Positions 19,683-29,551 of a DNA stretch of 64,000 bases are shown piece after piece. Source of the DNA: Kushneria konosiri (GTDB taxonomy: Bacteria > Pseudomonadota > Gammaproteobacteria > Pseudomonadales > Halomonadaceae). The stretch is taken from assembly GCF_002155145.1 (NCBI RefSeq), contig NZ_CP021323.1, forward strand, positions 3,472,001 to 3,536,000. The letters are read 5' to 3'. Each line of letters begins with the position of its first letter. Position 1 is the first letter of the stretch. The notes under the pieces were generated by a model that had not been told where the DNA came from, ran no database searches, and saw only the letters and a program-made list of their open reading frames with translations. Both the position numbers and the translations under genes were made by a program.

Positions 19683-21046
19683 GAATGCGGCTGCCACTGT
19701 TTAAGCCACGCACAGAAGACCTCTCCGCGCGCTTCGAAGTTATCGAATTGATCAAGGCTGGCACAGGCGGGAGACAACAATACTGTATCGCCCGGCTCCG
19801 CCACGCCCATCGCATGTTGCATGGCCTGCTCAAGCGTGTCCACGATGACAACCGTGACCGATGACTCCAGAGCCTGCGCCAATTGCGCTCGGTCGCGCCC
19901 ATAGACCACGACAGTCCGCGCATAGCGGGCAAGTGGCTCGGCCAGCGGGGTAAAATCGGCACCCTTTCCTACACCACCGGCCAGCAGTATCAGCCGACCG
20001 GACAAGGTCATGCCAATACCCTCGATGGCCGCAAGCGTGGCGCCCACATTGGTGCCCTTGGAATCGTTGATCCAGGTGACCCCGTCAATGTCAGCTACCC
20101 GCTGCGCCCGATGTGGCAGGCCTGCAAAACCCATCACCGTTTCGATCAGAGGCGCGCGCGGCCAGCCGGCCTCGTGCCCTACGGCCAGCGCCGCCAGGAC
20201 ATTGAGAAGGTTATGCTGGCCCGGCATCATGACATCGCGCGCGGCCATGATGGCCTGCTCACCGTGCATGAGCCAGACATCGTCACCGCCTCGCCCAAGT
20301 CCCCAGGCATGATGACGAACGGGAAGGTCACTACCAAAGGACAGCGTGCGTGTCACGCCAGTCGGATCGCATGGCGTGGTGGCAGGATCATCACGATTGA
20401 TGACGGCTGCACCGGCACCATTGAAAATCTGCTGCTTGGCGCGCCCGTAACCGGTCATGCCGTCATGCCGGTCCAGATGATCACTGCTGAGATTCAGATA
20501 CACGGCAATATCGGCGCCCAGCTGCGGCGTGGTTTCCAGCTGAAAGGATGAAAGCTCCAGCACGAAACATTCAGCAGACGGCCTTTGCGCCAGAAGGGTC
20601 AACGCCGGCGTGCCCAGGTTGCCGCCCACGGCCACGTCGATGCCACAGGCGCGCGCCATCTCCCCCACCAGCGTCGTCACCGTTGATTTGGCATTGGAGC
20701 CGGTAATGGCGATCAGCATGGGGCGCCGGGCCCGCTCGCTCAGGGCCTCGATGAAAAGCGCGGTTTCACCGACGATTTCGGGGCCCGAGCGCGGCAGGCC
20801 AGGCGTTCGAACATCCACACCCGGACTCAGAATGATTCGTCCGGCCCGCTTAAGGTCAAGCACGCTCAAATCACCACAGTGCACCGCAACATCGGGATAC
20901 AAGCGCTGAAACTCGGCAAGGCCTGCAGGTTCTGCGCGAGTGTCCGCCATGACAAAGGACTCGCCCCGGCGAGCGAGATGCTCGGCAATGGCAAGCCCCG
21001 AGCGGCCAAGCCCGATAACAACGCTGTGATGCGACTCGATCAACAT
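19679..21046 (-). CDS. murD: UDP-MurNAc-L-alanine--D-glutamate ligase MurD
   Basis: MurD adds D-glutamate to UDP-MurNAc-L-Ala. The 455-residue protein has an N-terminal dinucleotide-like fold (VVIGLGRSGLAIAEHLARRG), the ATP loop AITGSNAKSTVTTL near residue 115 and the Mur ligase segment WINDSKGTNVGATLAAIEG near 315. In the ATP loop, Asn replaces the more common Gly or Asn-Gly pattern (GSNAKST), as is usual for MurD. It is 15 nt after mraY and overlaps ftsW. Confidence 0.96.
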   Translation of the reverse strand: MLIESHHSVVIGLGRSGLAIAEHLARRGESFVMADTRAEPAGLAEFQRLYPDVAVHCGDLSVLDLKRAGRIILSPGVDVRTPGLPRSGPEIVGETALFIEALSERARRPMLIAITGSNAKSTVTTLVGEMARACGIDVAVGGNLGTPALTLLAQRPSAECFVLELSSFQLETTPQLGADIAVYLNLSSDHLDRHDGMTGYGRAKQQIFNGAGAAVINRDDPATTPCDPTGVTRTLSFGSDLPVRHHAWGLGRGGDDVWLMHGEQAIMAARDVMMPGQHNLLNVLAALAVGHEAGWPRAPLIETVMGFAGLPHRAQRVADIDGVTWINDSKGTNVGATLAAIEGIGMTLSGRLILLAGGVGKGADFTPLAEPLARYARTVVVYGRDRAQLAQALESSVTVVIVDTLEQAMQHAMGVAEPGDTVLLSPACASLDQFDNFEARGEVFCAWLKQWQPHS

Positions 21047-21061
21047 GAGGAAGCCGCCATA

Positions 21062-22144
21062 TCAGCGAATTTTCAGAGTGGCCAGCCCCAGCAGGACGAG
21101 CACCACGGTAATGATCCAGAAGCGGATAATGACGCGCGGCTCGGGCCATCCCTTCAATTCAAAATGATGATGAAGCGGCGCCATGCGAAACACTCGCCGG
21201 CCGGTCAGCTTGAATGAGGTCACCTGTACAATGACCGAGACAGTCTCCATGACAAAGACCCCACCCATGATGAACAGCACGATCTCCTGTCGAACGGCCA
21301 CGGCCACCATACCCAGAGCCGCCCCGAGTGCCAGCGCCCCCACATCGCCCATGAACACCTGGGCGGGATAGGTATTGAACCAGAGAAAACCCAGCCCTGC
21401 GCCAATGATGGTGCCACAGAAAACGGCCATCTCACCGGCACCGGGTACCGAGGGGATATGCAGATATTCAGCAAACATGGCGTTGCCGCTGGCATAGGCA
21501 AAAACGCCCAGCCCCATGGCAACCAGCACGGTCGGCATGATGGCCAGCCCGTCCAGACCGTCCGTCAGATTAACCGCATTGGAGCTGCCTACGATGACCA
21601 GATAGGTCAGCAGGATGAAAAAGGGCCCCAGCTGAATCACGACACTTTTGAAAAACGGCACGATCAGACTGGTTTCAACCGGAGAGGCCGACGTGACATA
21701 AAGCGCCACGGCCACGGTCAAACCGATCACCGACTGCCACAGATACTTCCATTTGGCCGGCAGACCACGCGGGTTCTTTTCGACCACCTTGCGATAGTCA
21801 TCAACCCAGCCGATCGCCCCGAAACCCAGAGTGACCAGCAGCACCAGCCAGACGTAATGATTACCCAGATCGGCCCATAGAAGCGTGGAGATCGCAATCG
21901 ACAGCAGAATCATCACGCCGCCCATGGTGGGTGTGCCCGCCTTGGACAGATGTGACTGCGGACCATCATCACGAATCGCCTGGCCGATCTGACCGGCGAC
22001 AAGCCGGCGAATGACCCAGGGACCAATCATCAATGACAGTAAAAGTGCGGTCAGCGTGGCCAGAATCATTCGCAGGGTCAGATAACCAAAAACACTGAAA
22101 CTGGTTTGGAAGGAAGAGAGCAGTTCGGCAAGAAAAAGCAACAT
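21062..22144 (-). CDS. mraY: Phospho-MurNAc-pentapeptide translocase MraY
   Basis: MraY transfers phospho-MurNAc-pentapeptide to undecaprenyl phosphate, making lipid I in the inner membrane. The 360-residue protein has about ten membrane helices. Catalytic-site motifs are [17 protein letters not shown] near residue 115, [13 protein letters not shown] near 190 and [14 protein letters not shown] near 325. Its ATG shares one base with the murF stop (TAATG). Confidence 0.97.
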   Translation of the reverse strand: MLLFLAELLSSFQTSFSVFGYLTLRMILATLTALLLSLMIGPWVIRRLVAGQIGQAIRDDGPQSHLSKAGTPTMGGVMILLSIAISTLLWADLGNHYVWLVLLVTLGFGAIGWVDDYRKVVEKNPRGLPAKWKYLWQSVIGLTVAVALYVTSASPVETSLIVPFFKSVVIQLGPFFILLTYLVIVGSSNAVNLTDGLDGLAIMPTVLVAMGLGVFAYASGNAMFAEYLHIPSVPGAGEMAVFCGTIIGAGLGFLWFNTYPAQVFMGDVGALALGAALGMVAVAVRQEIVLFIMGGVFVMETVSVIVQVTSFKLTGRRVFRMAPLHHHFELKGWPEPRVIIRFWIITVVLVLLGLATLKIR

Positions 22145-23529
22145 TATGAATAATCACCTGAAGATTCTGATCGAAGCGCATTGACCAGACGGTCCATCCC
22201 GGCGCTGAGAGATCCCTTGATCAGCACACTGGCGTTAGTAGGCAAAGAATGTTGAGCAAACTCGATCAGTGATGCCCAATCGTCAAAATGGCGCCCATGC
22301 TCTCCAAAGGCAGTAGACGTCGCTCGGGCAGGTTCGCCGATCGTGATCATTCGATCAATATCCAGGGTGCGAGCATACTGCCCCAGCGCCTCGTGCGCCT
22401 GGTCGCTGTAACGTCCCAGCTCGCCCATGGCGCCAAGAAAGCACCAGCGTGGCCCGGGCCTTTGCACGAGCGTGTCCAGCGACGCCCGCATGGCCCCCGG
22501 GTTGGCGTTGTAGCTGTCATCAATCAGCGTGGCACCGCGAATACCTTCAATCATCACCATTCGCCGGGCCACACCTTCGGCCTCGTTCAGGCCCGCCAGT
22601 ATGTGTACCGGCTCACAGCCCATGGCATGCGCCACGGCAGCAGCACCTAAAGCATTCATGACGTTGTGACGACCCATGAGCGGCAGTACAACCCGACCCA
22701 CTTCGTCACCATCGATTGTGAGCGTAAACCGATAAAAGCCCTCTTCGCTCATCAAATCAATGGCCTGAACGCGGGCGCCAACGTCAATACCGAAATCCAG
22801 AATGTCATGTCCGGAGGCAAGCGCTGCCCAGACGCCGTAAAAGCGATCGTTACGATTGAGCACCGCGATGCCATCAGGCGAAAGCCCCGACAGTATCTCG
22901 GCCTTGGCCTGCGCAATATGGCCGGCACTGCCGAACTCGCCGATGTGAGCATCGGTGACGTTGTTGATCAGCACCACGTCCGGACACGCCAGCGCCGTTG
23001 TCCAGGCAATTTCACCCGTATGGTTGGCACCGGCTTCAATCACCGCCTGGTGACAATGCCCGTCAAGCTGCAAAAGCGTCAGCGGCACCCCGATATCATT
23101 GTTGAGATTGCCCCGGGTGGCATGTGTCAGCGCGCGGCGTGACAGGATGGCCTCGCAAAGGGCACGTACGGTGGTCTTGCCACTGTTGCCGGTAATGGCG
23201 GCCAGCCGACCCTGCCACTGAAGGCGATGATGGCGCGCCAGTAGCCCAAGCGCCAGACGTGTATCCGCCACTACCAGCTGTGCGATGTCGGTCTCGAACG
23301 GCGTATCAACGATGGCAGCAATGGCGCCGCGATCGCGCGCCATTTCCAGAAAGTCATGACCATCGAAACGATCGCCACGAAGCGCCAGAAACACGTCTCC
23401 CGCCTGCAGACTGCGGGTATCGGTCACGATGCGACAGGCGGTGGCACGCCTGAAACGATCCTGCGCATCGATGATGGCATCGTCCTTCAGACGCAGGGCT
23501 TCAATGATGTCTGTCGGCGTATTACTCAT
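22144..23529 (-). CDS. murF: UDP-MurNAc-tripeptide D-alanyl-D-alanine ligase MurF
   Basis: MurF adds the D-Ala-D-Ala dipeptide to the muropeptide precursor. The ATP loop [13 protein letters not shown] lies near residue 105, [10 protein letters not shown] follows, and [15 protein letters not shown] near 320 is typical of MurF. The ATG at 23529 overlaps the murE stop by 8 nt and gives 461 residues; an earlier in-frame start adds 11 unconserved residues. The D-Ala-D-Ala it uses must come from a ligase encoded outside this window. Confidence 0.95.
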   Translation of the reverse strand: MSNTPTDIIEALRLKDDAIIDAQDRFRRATACRIVTDTRSLQAGDVFLALRGDRFDGHDFLEMARDRGAIAAIVDTPFETDIAQLVVADTRLALGLLARHHRLQWQGRLAAITGNSGKTTVRALCEAILSRRALTHATRGNLNNDIGVPLTLLQLDGHCHQAVIEAGANHTGEIAWTTALACPDVVLINNVTDAHIGEFGSAGHIAQAKAEILSGLSPDGIAVLNRNDRFYGVWAALASGHDILDFGIDVGARVQAIDLMSEEGFYRFTLTIDGDEVGRVVLPLMGRHNVMNALGAAAVAHAMGCEPVHILAGLNEAEGVARRMVMIEGIRGATLIDDSYNANPGAMRASLDTLVQRPGPRWCFLGAMGELGRYSDQAHEALGQYARTLDIDRMITIGEPARATSTAFGEHGRHFDDWASLIEFAQHSLPTNASVLIKGSLSAGMDRLVNALRSESSGDYS

Positions 23530-24994
23530 GCCAGTGAGCCTCCAGTGCCAGAGAGGCCACATCCATATCGCTGAACGGATGACGCACGCCCTGAATGTCC
23601 TGGTAGTCCTCGTGCCCCTTGCCAGCCAGCAGGATCACATCTTCTGGTCCGGCGTTTTCAACGACATTGGCAATGGCACGTGCTCGTCCGGCAATCTCGC
23701 GAACGTGCGCCCCATCAGGCATCTCGGCCATGATCATCCGACGAATCTCTTCAGGCGCCTCGCTGCGGGGATTGTCATCGGTGACCACCACCTCGTCGGC
23801 GAGCAGTGCTGCGACACCACCCATCAGAGGGCGTTTGCCGGTATCGCGATCTCCACCACAGCCCAGCACGCACCAGAGCCTGCCCGGCACATGCTCACGC
23901 AGGGCCAGCAGTGCATTGCGAAGCGCATCGGGCGTATGAGCATAATCCACCACCACCGCAGGCGCCCCGGGGCGTGCCAGCAGCTGCATCCGCCCGGGTA
24001 CCGGCGTCAGCTGTTCTGCCGCCTTCATCAGCGCCTCCAGCGGACTGCCAAGTCCGTACAGGGTCGCGATGGCAAGCAGCACATTGTCCAGATTGAAGCG
24101 TCCCATCAGCGAAAGCCGCAGGGTTCGCTCCCCTTCCGGTGTCATGACGCCTGCCTCAAGGCCGAGACGCTGCGCCTGCCAGCGGAGTACCTGAAAGTCA
24201 TGGTCCTTCTGACTGCCGACTCGCAACACTCTGGCCTTTTTGGGCACGCCTGCCAGCATCAGGCGCGCCAGAGTGTCGTCTGCGTTGACCACGGCAAGCT
24301 CAAGCTCGGAACGCTGAAAAAGACGTGCCTTCGCAGCGGCATAGGCGGCCATGCTCGGGTGATAGTCCAGATGATCACGACTCAGATTGGTAAAGACCGC
24401 TGCGCGGATATGGCAACCGCTCAGACGATGTTGATCAAGCGCGTGAGAGGAGGCTTCCAGTGCCACGCGCTCGGCGCCGTCGACCGCCAGTTCGCGCAGA
24501 CGCTCCTGCAGTGAGAGGGCATCCGGTGTCGTCAGCCCGGCGTGCTCAAGCCTGCCGGGACGACCGCTGCCCAGCGTGCCAATCAGACCGGCAGGCGTTG
24601 CCATCGCCTCGCTGAGCGCAGCGATGTAGTGCGTTACGGAGCTCTTGCCGTTGGTACCGGTCACCGCAATCTGCTCAAGCGAATCCGGCACTCCCATGAC
24701 CAGCGATGCCAGCTTTCCCAGCCGCTCGGGCAGGTCATCCAGCACCAGCAGATCATCGGCCCTTTCCTGCCAGGGCGAAGCCACCAGAATCATCGCAGCG
24801 CCCCGATCACGAGCCTGGTCAATGTACTGACGACCGTCGACACGAGTGCCGGGCAGCGCCACAAAAACATCACCGGGCTGGAGATGGCGTGAGTCCAGCA
24901 CCAGACGCGCCTCTTCAGGCAGCGACAGGGTATCGATATCGGGCCAGAGTCGTGCAATGGCCTCGGCCAGCGTGCAGGTCGGCAAATCAGGCAC
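23522..24994 (-). CDS. murE: UDP-MurNAc-L-Ala-D-Glu--meso-diaminopimelate ligase MurE
   Basis: MurE adds the third stem residue. The DNPR motif (TDDNPRSE near residue 400) is the marker for meso-diaminopimelate rather than lysine. The ATP loop AVTGTNGKSSVTHY lies near residue 110. I chose the GTG at 24994, because AAGGAG sits 7 nt before it, inside the last codons of ftsI; the protein is then 490 residues. An ATG at 25018 would add eight residues but has no binding site. The gene overlaps ftsI by 8 nt and murF by 8 nt. Confidence 0.94.
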   Translation of the reverse strand: MPDLPTCTLAEAIARLWPDIDTLSLPEEARLVLDSRHLQPGDVFVALPGTRVDGRQYIDQARDRGAAMILVASPWQERADDLLVLDDLPERLGKLASLVMGVPDSLEQIAVTGTNGKSSVTHYIAALSEAMATPAGLIGTLGSGRPGRLEHAGLTTPDALSLQERLRELAVDGAERVALEASSHALDQHRLSGCHIRAAVFTNLSRDHLDYHPSMAAYAAAKARLFQRSELELAVVNADDTLARLMLAGVPKKARVLRVGSQKDHDFQVLRWQAQRLGLEAGVMTPEGERTLRLSLMGRFNLDNVLLAIATLYGLGSPLEALMKAAEQLTPVPGRMQLLARPGAPAVVVDYAHTPDALRNALLALREHVPGRLWCVLGCGGDRDTGKRPLMGGVAALLADEVVVTDDNPRSEAPEEIRRMIMAEMPDGAHVREIAGRARAIANVVENAGPEDVILLAGKGHEDYQDIQGVRHPFSDMDVASLALEAHWHE

Positions 24995-26732
24995 CAGGCG
25001 TCTCCTTGCTCTGATCATCGGGGGGGACATCCAGAAGGCGCAGCGCATTGCCGGCCACTCGGGAGAAGATGGGCGCCGCCACCAGGCCACCGTAGTACTC
25101 TTTACCCTTGGGGTTATCGATCGAAATCACGGTCACGATGCGAGGCTTGCTGGCCGGTGCAATACCGACAAAGTTGGAGCGATAGGCCTCTTTCTGATAG
25201 CCGGTATTGCCGATTTTTCTCACGGTACCGGTCTTGCCGGCCACCCGATAACCCTCAAGCGCTGCCCGTGTACCACCACCACCGGGCTCTACGACCGTCT
25301 CCATCATCTGAATCAGCTCATGGGCCGTTTTGGAGGACATGACCTGATGCCCTTCAGGCGGCTTGTTCAGCTTGAGCAGCGAAGGCGGCAACTGTTTACC
25401 ATCATTGGTAATCGCCGTATAAGCACTCGCCAGCTGTACGGCATTGACTGATAGCCCATACCCGTAAGAGAGCGTGGCACGCTTGGCCTTGGACCAGCTG
25501 AACGGCGAGGGCAGACTGCCGGTGGCTTCCCCGGGGAAGCCAAGCCCGGTGGGGTGCCCCAGCTTCATCGAGTCATAGACGTTCCAGATGGCATCATCCG
25601 GGAGGGCCAGAGCCATATGGGTCATGCCGATATTGGAGGAGTGGGTAATGACACCGGTCATGTCCAGCTTGCCGAAATTGCGGGTGTCCTTGATGGTATA
25701 GCCATCCACCATCATCCAGCCGGGAGTGGTATCCATGGGGGTATGCGGCGTGAACTTGCCCGATTCGAGCCCCGCGCTCATGGCCAGCGGTTTCATGACC
25801 GACCCCGGCTCGAACGCATCGGTCAGTGACCGATTGCGCAGCCCCGCCGGATCTACACTGGTGCGATTATTGGGGTTATAGGACGGCAGGCTGACCATGG
25901 CCAGCACCTCACCGGTATGCGCGTCCATCATGACAAGAGTGCCGCTGTCCGCGTTGTGCTCGTTGACCGCCGCCTTCAGCTCACGATAGGCCAGATACTG
26001 CAGGCGCAGATTGATCGACAGGGTCACATCGCCGCCCGGATGGGCCTCTCGAATCATGTGCAGATCACGCACCAGCTGGCCCTTGCGGTCCTGCAGCACA
26101 CGACGCTGCCCCGGAATACCTGACAGATAGCGGTCAAAGGCCAGTTCCAGCCCTTCCTGACCGTGATCGTCAATGTTGGTCATGCCCACCAGCTGCGAAG
26201 TCACCTCACCGGCCGGATAGTAGCGCTTGTATTCATGACGACCGTGCACGCCGGGGATATCAAGTGCCAGTACGCGGCTGGCAGGCTCGGGCGTGACCCG
26301 GCGCTTGAGATACATGAACTCCTTGTCGCGGTAGTTTTTTACCCGCGCCATGAAATCTGCAGGTCGCTCATCCAGTGCTTTAGCCAGCCGTGTCAGCTGT
26401 ACCGGGTCCTCGGGAAGATCCCCTGGATTGGCCCACAGGGTCACCACCGGGGTAGATACAGCCAGTGGTTCACCATCGCGGTCGGTAATCATGCCACGGT
26501 GGGCATCGATGCTCTGCACCCGAATGGTTCGGGAGTCACCCTGCCCCTGCAGGAATTGATGATCAAAGACCTGCAGATAGACAATACGACCGACCAGCAC
26601 CGCCATGGCCATGAAGATGATGGCCAGTACGAATCGGTAACGCCAGATCGGCATGGCAGTCACATGACTGGCAGCCGTATTCCCGCCATACATGCGTGCA
26701 TTACGCCCGACACGGCGATTTTGTTCACTCAT
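24987..26732 (-). CDS. ftsI: Septal peptidoglycan transpeptidase FtsI (PBP3)
   Basis: FtsI crosslinks septal peptidoglycan and is a beta-lactam target. The 581-residue protein has a basic cytoplasmic N terminus, one membrane helix at about 33-52, a pedestal domain and the transpeptidase domain. The active-site triad is S311-V-M-K314, SSN in THSSNIGM, and KTG in VAGKTGT. The last codons hold the ribosome binding site for murE. It overlaps ftsL by 4 nt. Confidence 0.96.
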   Translation of the reverse strand: MSEQNRRVGRNARMYGGNTAASHVTAMPIWRYRFVLAIIFMAMAVLVGRIVYLQVFDHQFLQGQGDSRTIRVQSIDAHRGMITDRDGEPLAVSTPVVTLWANPGDLPEDPVQLTRLAKALDERPADFMARVKNYRDKEFMYLKRRVTPEPASRVLALDIPGVHGRHEYKRYYPAGEVTSQLVGMTNIDDHGQEGLELAFDRYLSGIPGQRRVLQDRKGQLVRDLHMIREAHPGGDVTLSINLRLQYLAYRELKAAVNEHNADSGTLVMMDAHTGEVLAMVSLPSYNPNNRTSVDPAGLRNRSLTDAFEPGSVMKPLAMSAGLESGKFTPHTPMDTTPGWMMVDGYTIKDTRNFGKLDMTGVITHSSNIGMTHMALALPDDAIWNVYDSMKLGHPTGLGFPGEATGSLPSPFSWSKAKRATLSYGYGLSVNAVQLASAYTAITNDGKQLPPSLLKLNKPPEGHQVMSSKTAHELIQMMETVVEPGGGGTRAALEGYRVAGKTGTVRKIGNTGYQKEAYRSNFVGIAPASKPRIVTVISIDNPKGKEYYGGLVAAPIFSRVAGNALRLLDVPPDDQSKETPGA

Positions 26733-27061
26733 GGCCGCATGACCCTGGTGTGGTGGACATCCGGCACATGCATCTCAAGACGATCACGCGCCAGATTTTC
26801 GATACGTGAAGGGGTCGACCAGGTGCTTTCTTCCAGCAGCAAGCGACTCCACACCGTTTGAAGCTGATCATGCCGATGCTCCATGGTCTGCAGTCGCGCG
26901 TATTGAGAGCGCGTGTGATAGGCCGTACTGATGACCCCCAGCGCTGAAAAAATGACCAGTAGCAGCATGACCAGAATGACGCCATGCATGAAGGTCAGGC
27001 GGAGCCGAAAGGGCCACTGCCATTGGCTGCGCGAAGACGATCCGGACGTGCGTTCGACCAT
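26729..27061 (-). CDS. ftsL: Cell division protein FtsL
   Basis: FtsL is a small bitopic protein of the FtsQLB complex that activates FtsWI. The 110-residue product has a cytoplasmic N terminus of about 24 residues, one membrane helix (about 27-47) and a periplasmic heptad region (about 52-80) likely to form a coiled coil with FtsB. Sequence conservation is low in this family, so the call rests on architecture and position between rsmH (5-nt gap) and ftsI (ATGA overlap). Confidence 0.9.
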   Translation of the reverse strand: MVERTSGSSSRSQWQWPFRLRLTFMHGVILVMLLLVIFSALGVISTAYHTRSQYARLQTMEHRHDQLQTVWSRLLLEESTWSTPSRIENLARDRLEMHVPDVHHTRVMRP

Positions 27062-27066
27062 GATGG

Positions 27067-28026
27067 CTAGCCCTCCTGCCCCAGCTTGCGAGCCACACGC
27101 ATGACAGCGCTACGGGCACGGACGTTGAGTCCGGTTTCCTGTTCGTCCGGACGAATGGCCTTGCCAACGGGTGCCATGTCGCGGCGAATCTGATCCTCGC
27201 GCAGCGGCATGTGCCGCGGCAGATGCTGGTCCCCCCGGGACTTGTCGCGAATAAAGCGCTTGACCAGGCGATCCTCCAGCGAGTGAAAGCTGATCACCAC
27301 CAGGCGGCCATCGGGCGCCAGAGCCTCAAGCGCTGCCTCCAGGGCACGCTCGAGCTGACCCAGCTCGTCATTGAGATGAATACGAATGGCCTGAAAGGCG
27401 CGCGTGGCAGGGTGACGCCCCTTCTCCCACGCCGGATGCGCCGTTTTCAAGAGCTCGGCAAGTTCAACGGTGCGGGTAATGGGGGCTTCCTTGCGCTGCG
27501 TCACGACCGCTCGCGCCAGACGTTTGGCAAAGCGCTCCTCACCCAGACGCTTGAAGATGTCCGCCATCTCGCGCTCGGAGGTTTCGGCAATCCACTGAGC
27601 CGCACTGATACCCGACTCAGGATCCATGCGCATGTCGAGCGGACCGTCGCGCATGAAGCTGAAGCCACGACCGGCATCATCGAGCTGAGGAGAAGACACG
27701 CCCACATCCAGCAAAATGCCGGAAAGCCTGCCGTGTACGCCTTGCTGGCGTGCGACATCGCCCAGATCGGCGAATGTGGCGCGTGCAATATGAAACCGTG
27801 AGTCCTCGATGTCTGCCGCAGCGGCCAGCGCATCAGGATCACGGTCGATGGCGACCAGGCGCCCCTGATCACTCAGGCGGTCAAGGATGGCGCGGGAATG
27901 CCCGCCACGCCCGAATGTACCGTCCAGATAGAGGCCGTCGGGCCGCTGAACGAGGGCATCGACGGCACCCTCAAGCAGGACGCTTTCATGCTTGTGGTCT
28001 TGCCGGATACCTGGGGTCTGATTCAT
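27067..28026 (-). CDS. rsmH: 16S rRNA m4C1402 methyltransferase RsmH
   Basis: RsmH (MraW) methylates N4 of C1402 in 16S rRNA. The 319-residue protein has HESVLLEGAVDAL near the N terminus, the SAM-binding DGTFGRGGHSRAIL near residue 35, and the family segments ILLDVGVSSPQLDDAGRGFSF and VVISFHSLEDRLVKRF. It is the first gene of the dcw cluster here, starting 35 nt after the RNase P RNA with a weak GAG binding site. mraZ, which normally precedes it, is absent. Confidence 0.96.
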   Translation of the reverse strand: MNQTPGIRQDHKHESVLLEGAVDALVQRPDGLYLDGTFGRGGHSRAILDRLSDQGRLVAIDRDPDALAAAADIEDSRFHIARATFADLGDVARQQGVHGRLSGILLDVGVSSPQLDDAGRGFSFMRDGPLDMRMDPESGISAAQWIAETSEREMADIFKRLGEERFAKRLARAVVTQRKEAPITRTVELAELLKTAHPAWEKGRHPATRAFQAIRIHLNDELGQLERALEAALEALAPDGRLVVISFHSLEDRLVKRFIRDKSRGDQHLPRHMPLREDQIRRDMAPVGKAIRPDEQETGLNVRARSAVMRVARKLGQEG

Positions 28027-28061
28027 GAGAACTCAAGGGATGTTTCAAGGGGAAAACAGGT

Positions 28062-28428
<367 letters not shown>

Positions 28429-28434
28429 CGCGCA

Positions 28435-28463
28435 AGAATATCAGTGCCGACCCCCGTCTCCAA
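28435..28463 (-). promoter_or_regulatory. rnpB promoter
   Basis: TTGGAG (28458-28463) and TATTCT (28435-28440) with a 17-nt spacer lie just upstream of the RNase P RNA, placing the start near 28428. The match to the sigma-70 consensus is good. Confidence 0.7.
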
Positions 28464-28518
28464 GCGCGTTAACCATTTTTATCCTTGTGCGCCGCCCCTG
28501 GTGACCCAACGGCAACAA

Positions 28519-29385
28519 TCACTTACAAAAACCGTTATCCTTGAGCGCCTGGGCACGCTGATACCAGTCGCTCTTGCGCCCCCCCAGTATGCGGGTGGCC
28601 ACACTGGCCGACTGCTTGACTCCCACTCCCTCCTCCAGAAGTGAGGACAACAGCTGATCGCCATCAATCTGGCCACTGTCTGCTGGTGCCTTCTCGGGGG
28701 CCGGTGCCATCATGACAACAAACTCGCCACGCATCTGATCGGCGTCTTCAGCCATGCGTGCCAGCAGACTGCCTGCCGTGCCCTGTAGAAAGGTCTCAAA
28801 GGTCTTGGTCAGCTCACGCGCGATGACTACGTGACGCTCACCGAACACGGTCTCGACATCCTCCAGAAGCTGGCGAATCCGGTGCGGAGATTCATAGAGC
28901 ACTATCGTCACCGGCAGTTCGACAACATCACTCAGGCGCTGGCGTCGCCCGGCGCCTTTGGCCGGCAGAAAGCCTTCAAACAAAAAACGCTCGGTCGGCA
29001 GCCCCGCAGCGCTCAGCGCCGTGATCAGCGCGCTGGGGCCAGGAATGGGGATGACGGTATACTCTGCCTCCCGCAGTGCCTGCACCAGACGATAACCGGG
29101 ATCAGAAATCAGGGGGGTACCGGCGTCACTGATCAGCGCGACGCGCTGGCCGTCATCAAGGGCCTGTCGGATACGCTCGATTCGCGAGGTTTCATTGTGC
29201 TCGTGAAGAGACACCAGCGGCACCCTCACGCCGATATGATCAAGCAGGCGCACGCTGTGGCGGGTATCTTCGGCCGCGATCAGATCGGCCTGTGCCAGGG
29301 TATCCATGGCACGTCTTGAGAGGTCATCAAGGTTACCAATCGGGGTGGCAACCACGTACAATGCGCCCTTGCTAAAACTATTCAT
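28519..29385 (-). CDS. rsmI: 16S rRNA 2'-O-ribose C1402 methyltransferase RsmI
   Basis: RsmI methylates the 2' oxygen of C1402, the same nucleotide modified by RsmH two genes away. The 288-residue tetrapyrrole-methylase-fold protein has LYVVATPIGNLDDLSRRA at the N terminus, AEDTRHSVRLLDH, LISDAGTPLISDPGY and PGPSALITALSAAGLP, all typical. It is divergent from lpoA and lies upstream of rnpB on the same strand. Confidence 0.95.
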   Translation of the reverse strand: MNSFSKGALYVVATPIGNLDDLSRRAMDTLAQADLIAAEDTRHSVRLLDHIGVRVPLVSLHEHNETSRIERIRQALDDGQRVALISDAGTPLISDPGYRLVQALREAEYTVIPIPGPSALITALSAAGLPTERFLFEGFLPAKGAGRRQRLSDVVELPVTIVLYESPHRIRQLLEDVETVFGERHVVIARELTKTFETFLQGTAGSLLARMAEDADQMRGEFVVMMAPAPEKAPADSGQIDGDQLLSSLLEEGVGVKQSASVATRILGGRKSDWYQRAQALKDNGFCK

Positions 29386-29551
29386 GTCATCACACTACAC
29401 TGGTTCGGACGCGTCATTGCTTTCGGATTTGCCTGTGTCATGACCAAAAACGGTACAGGCTCGACTGGAGCTGCATGGTACGCCGTGCAGTTCGCTGACG
29501 CCACGCTGTGGCGCCATCATGGAGACCGGCAAGAAAAGGAACTGCCCAGGC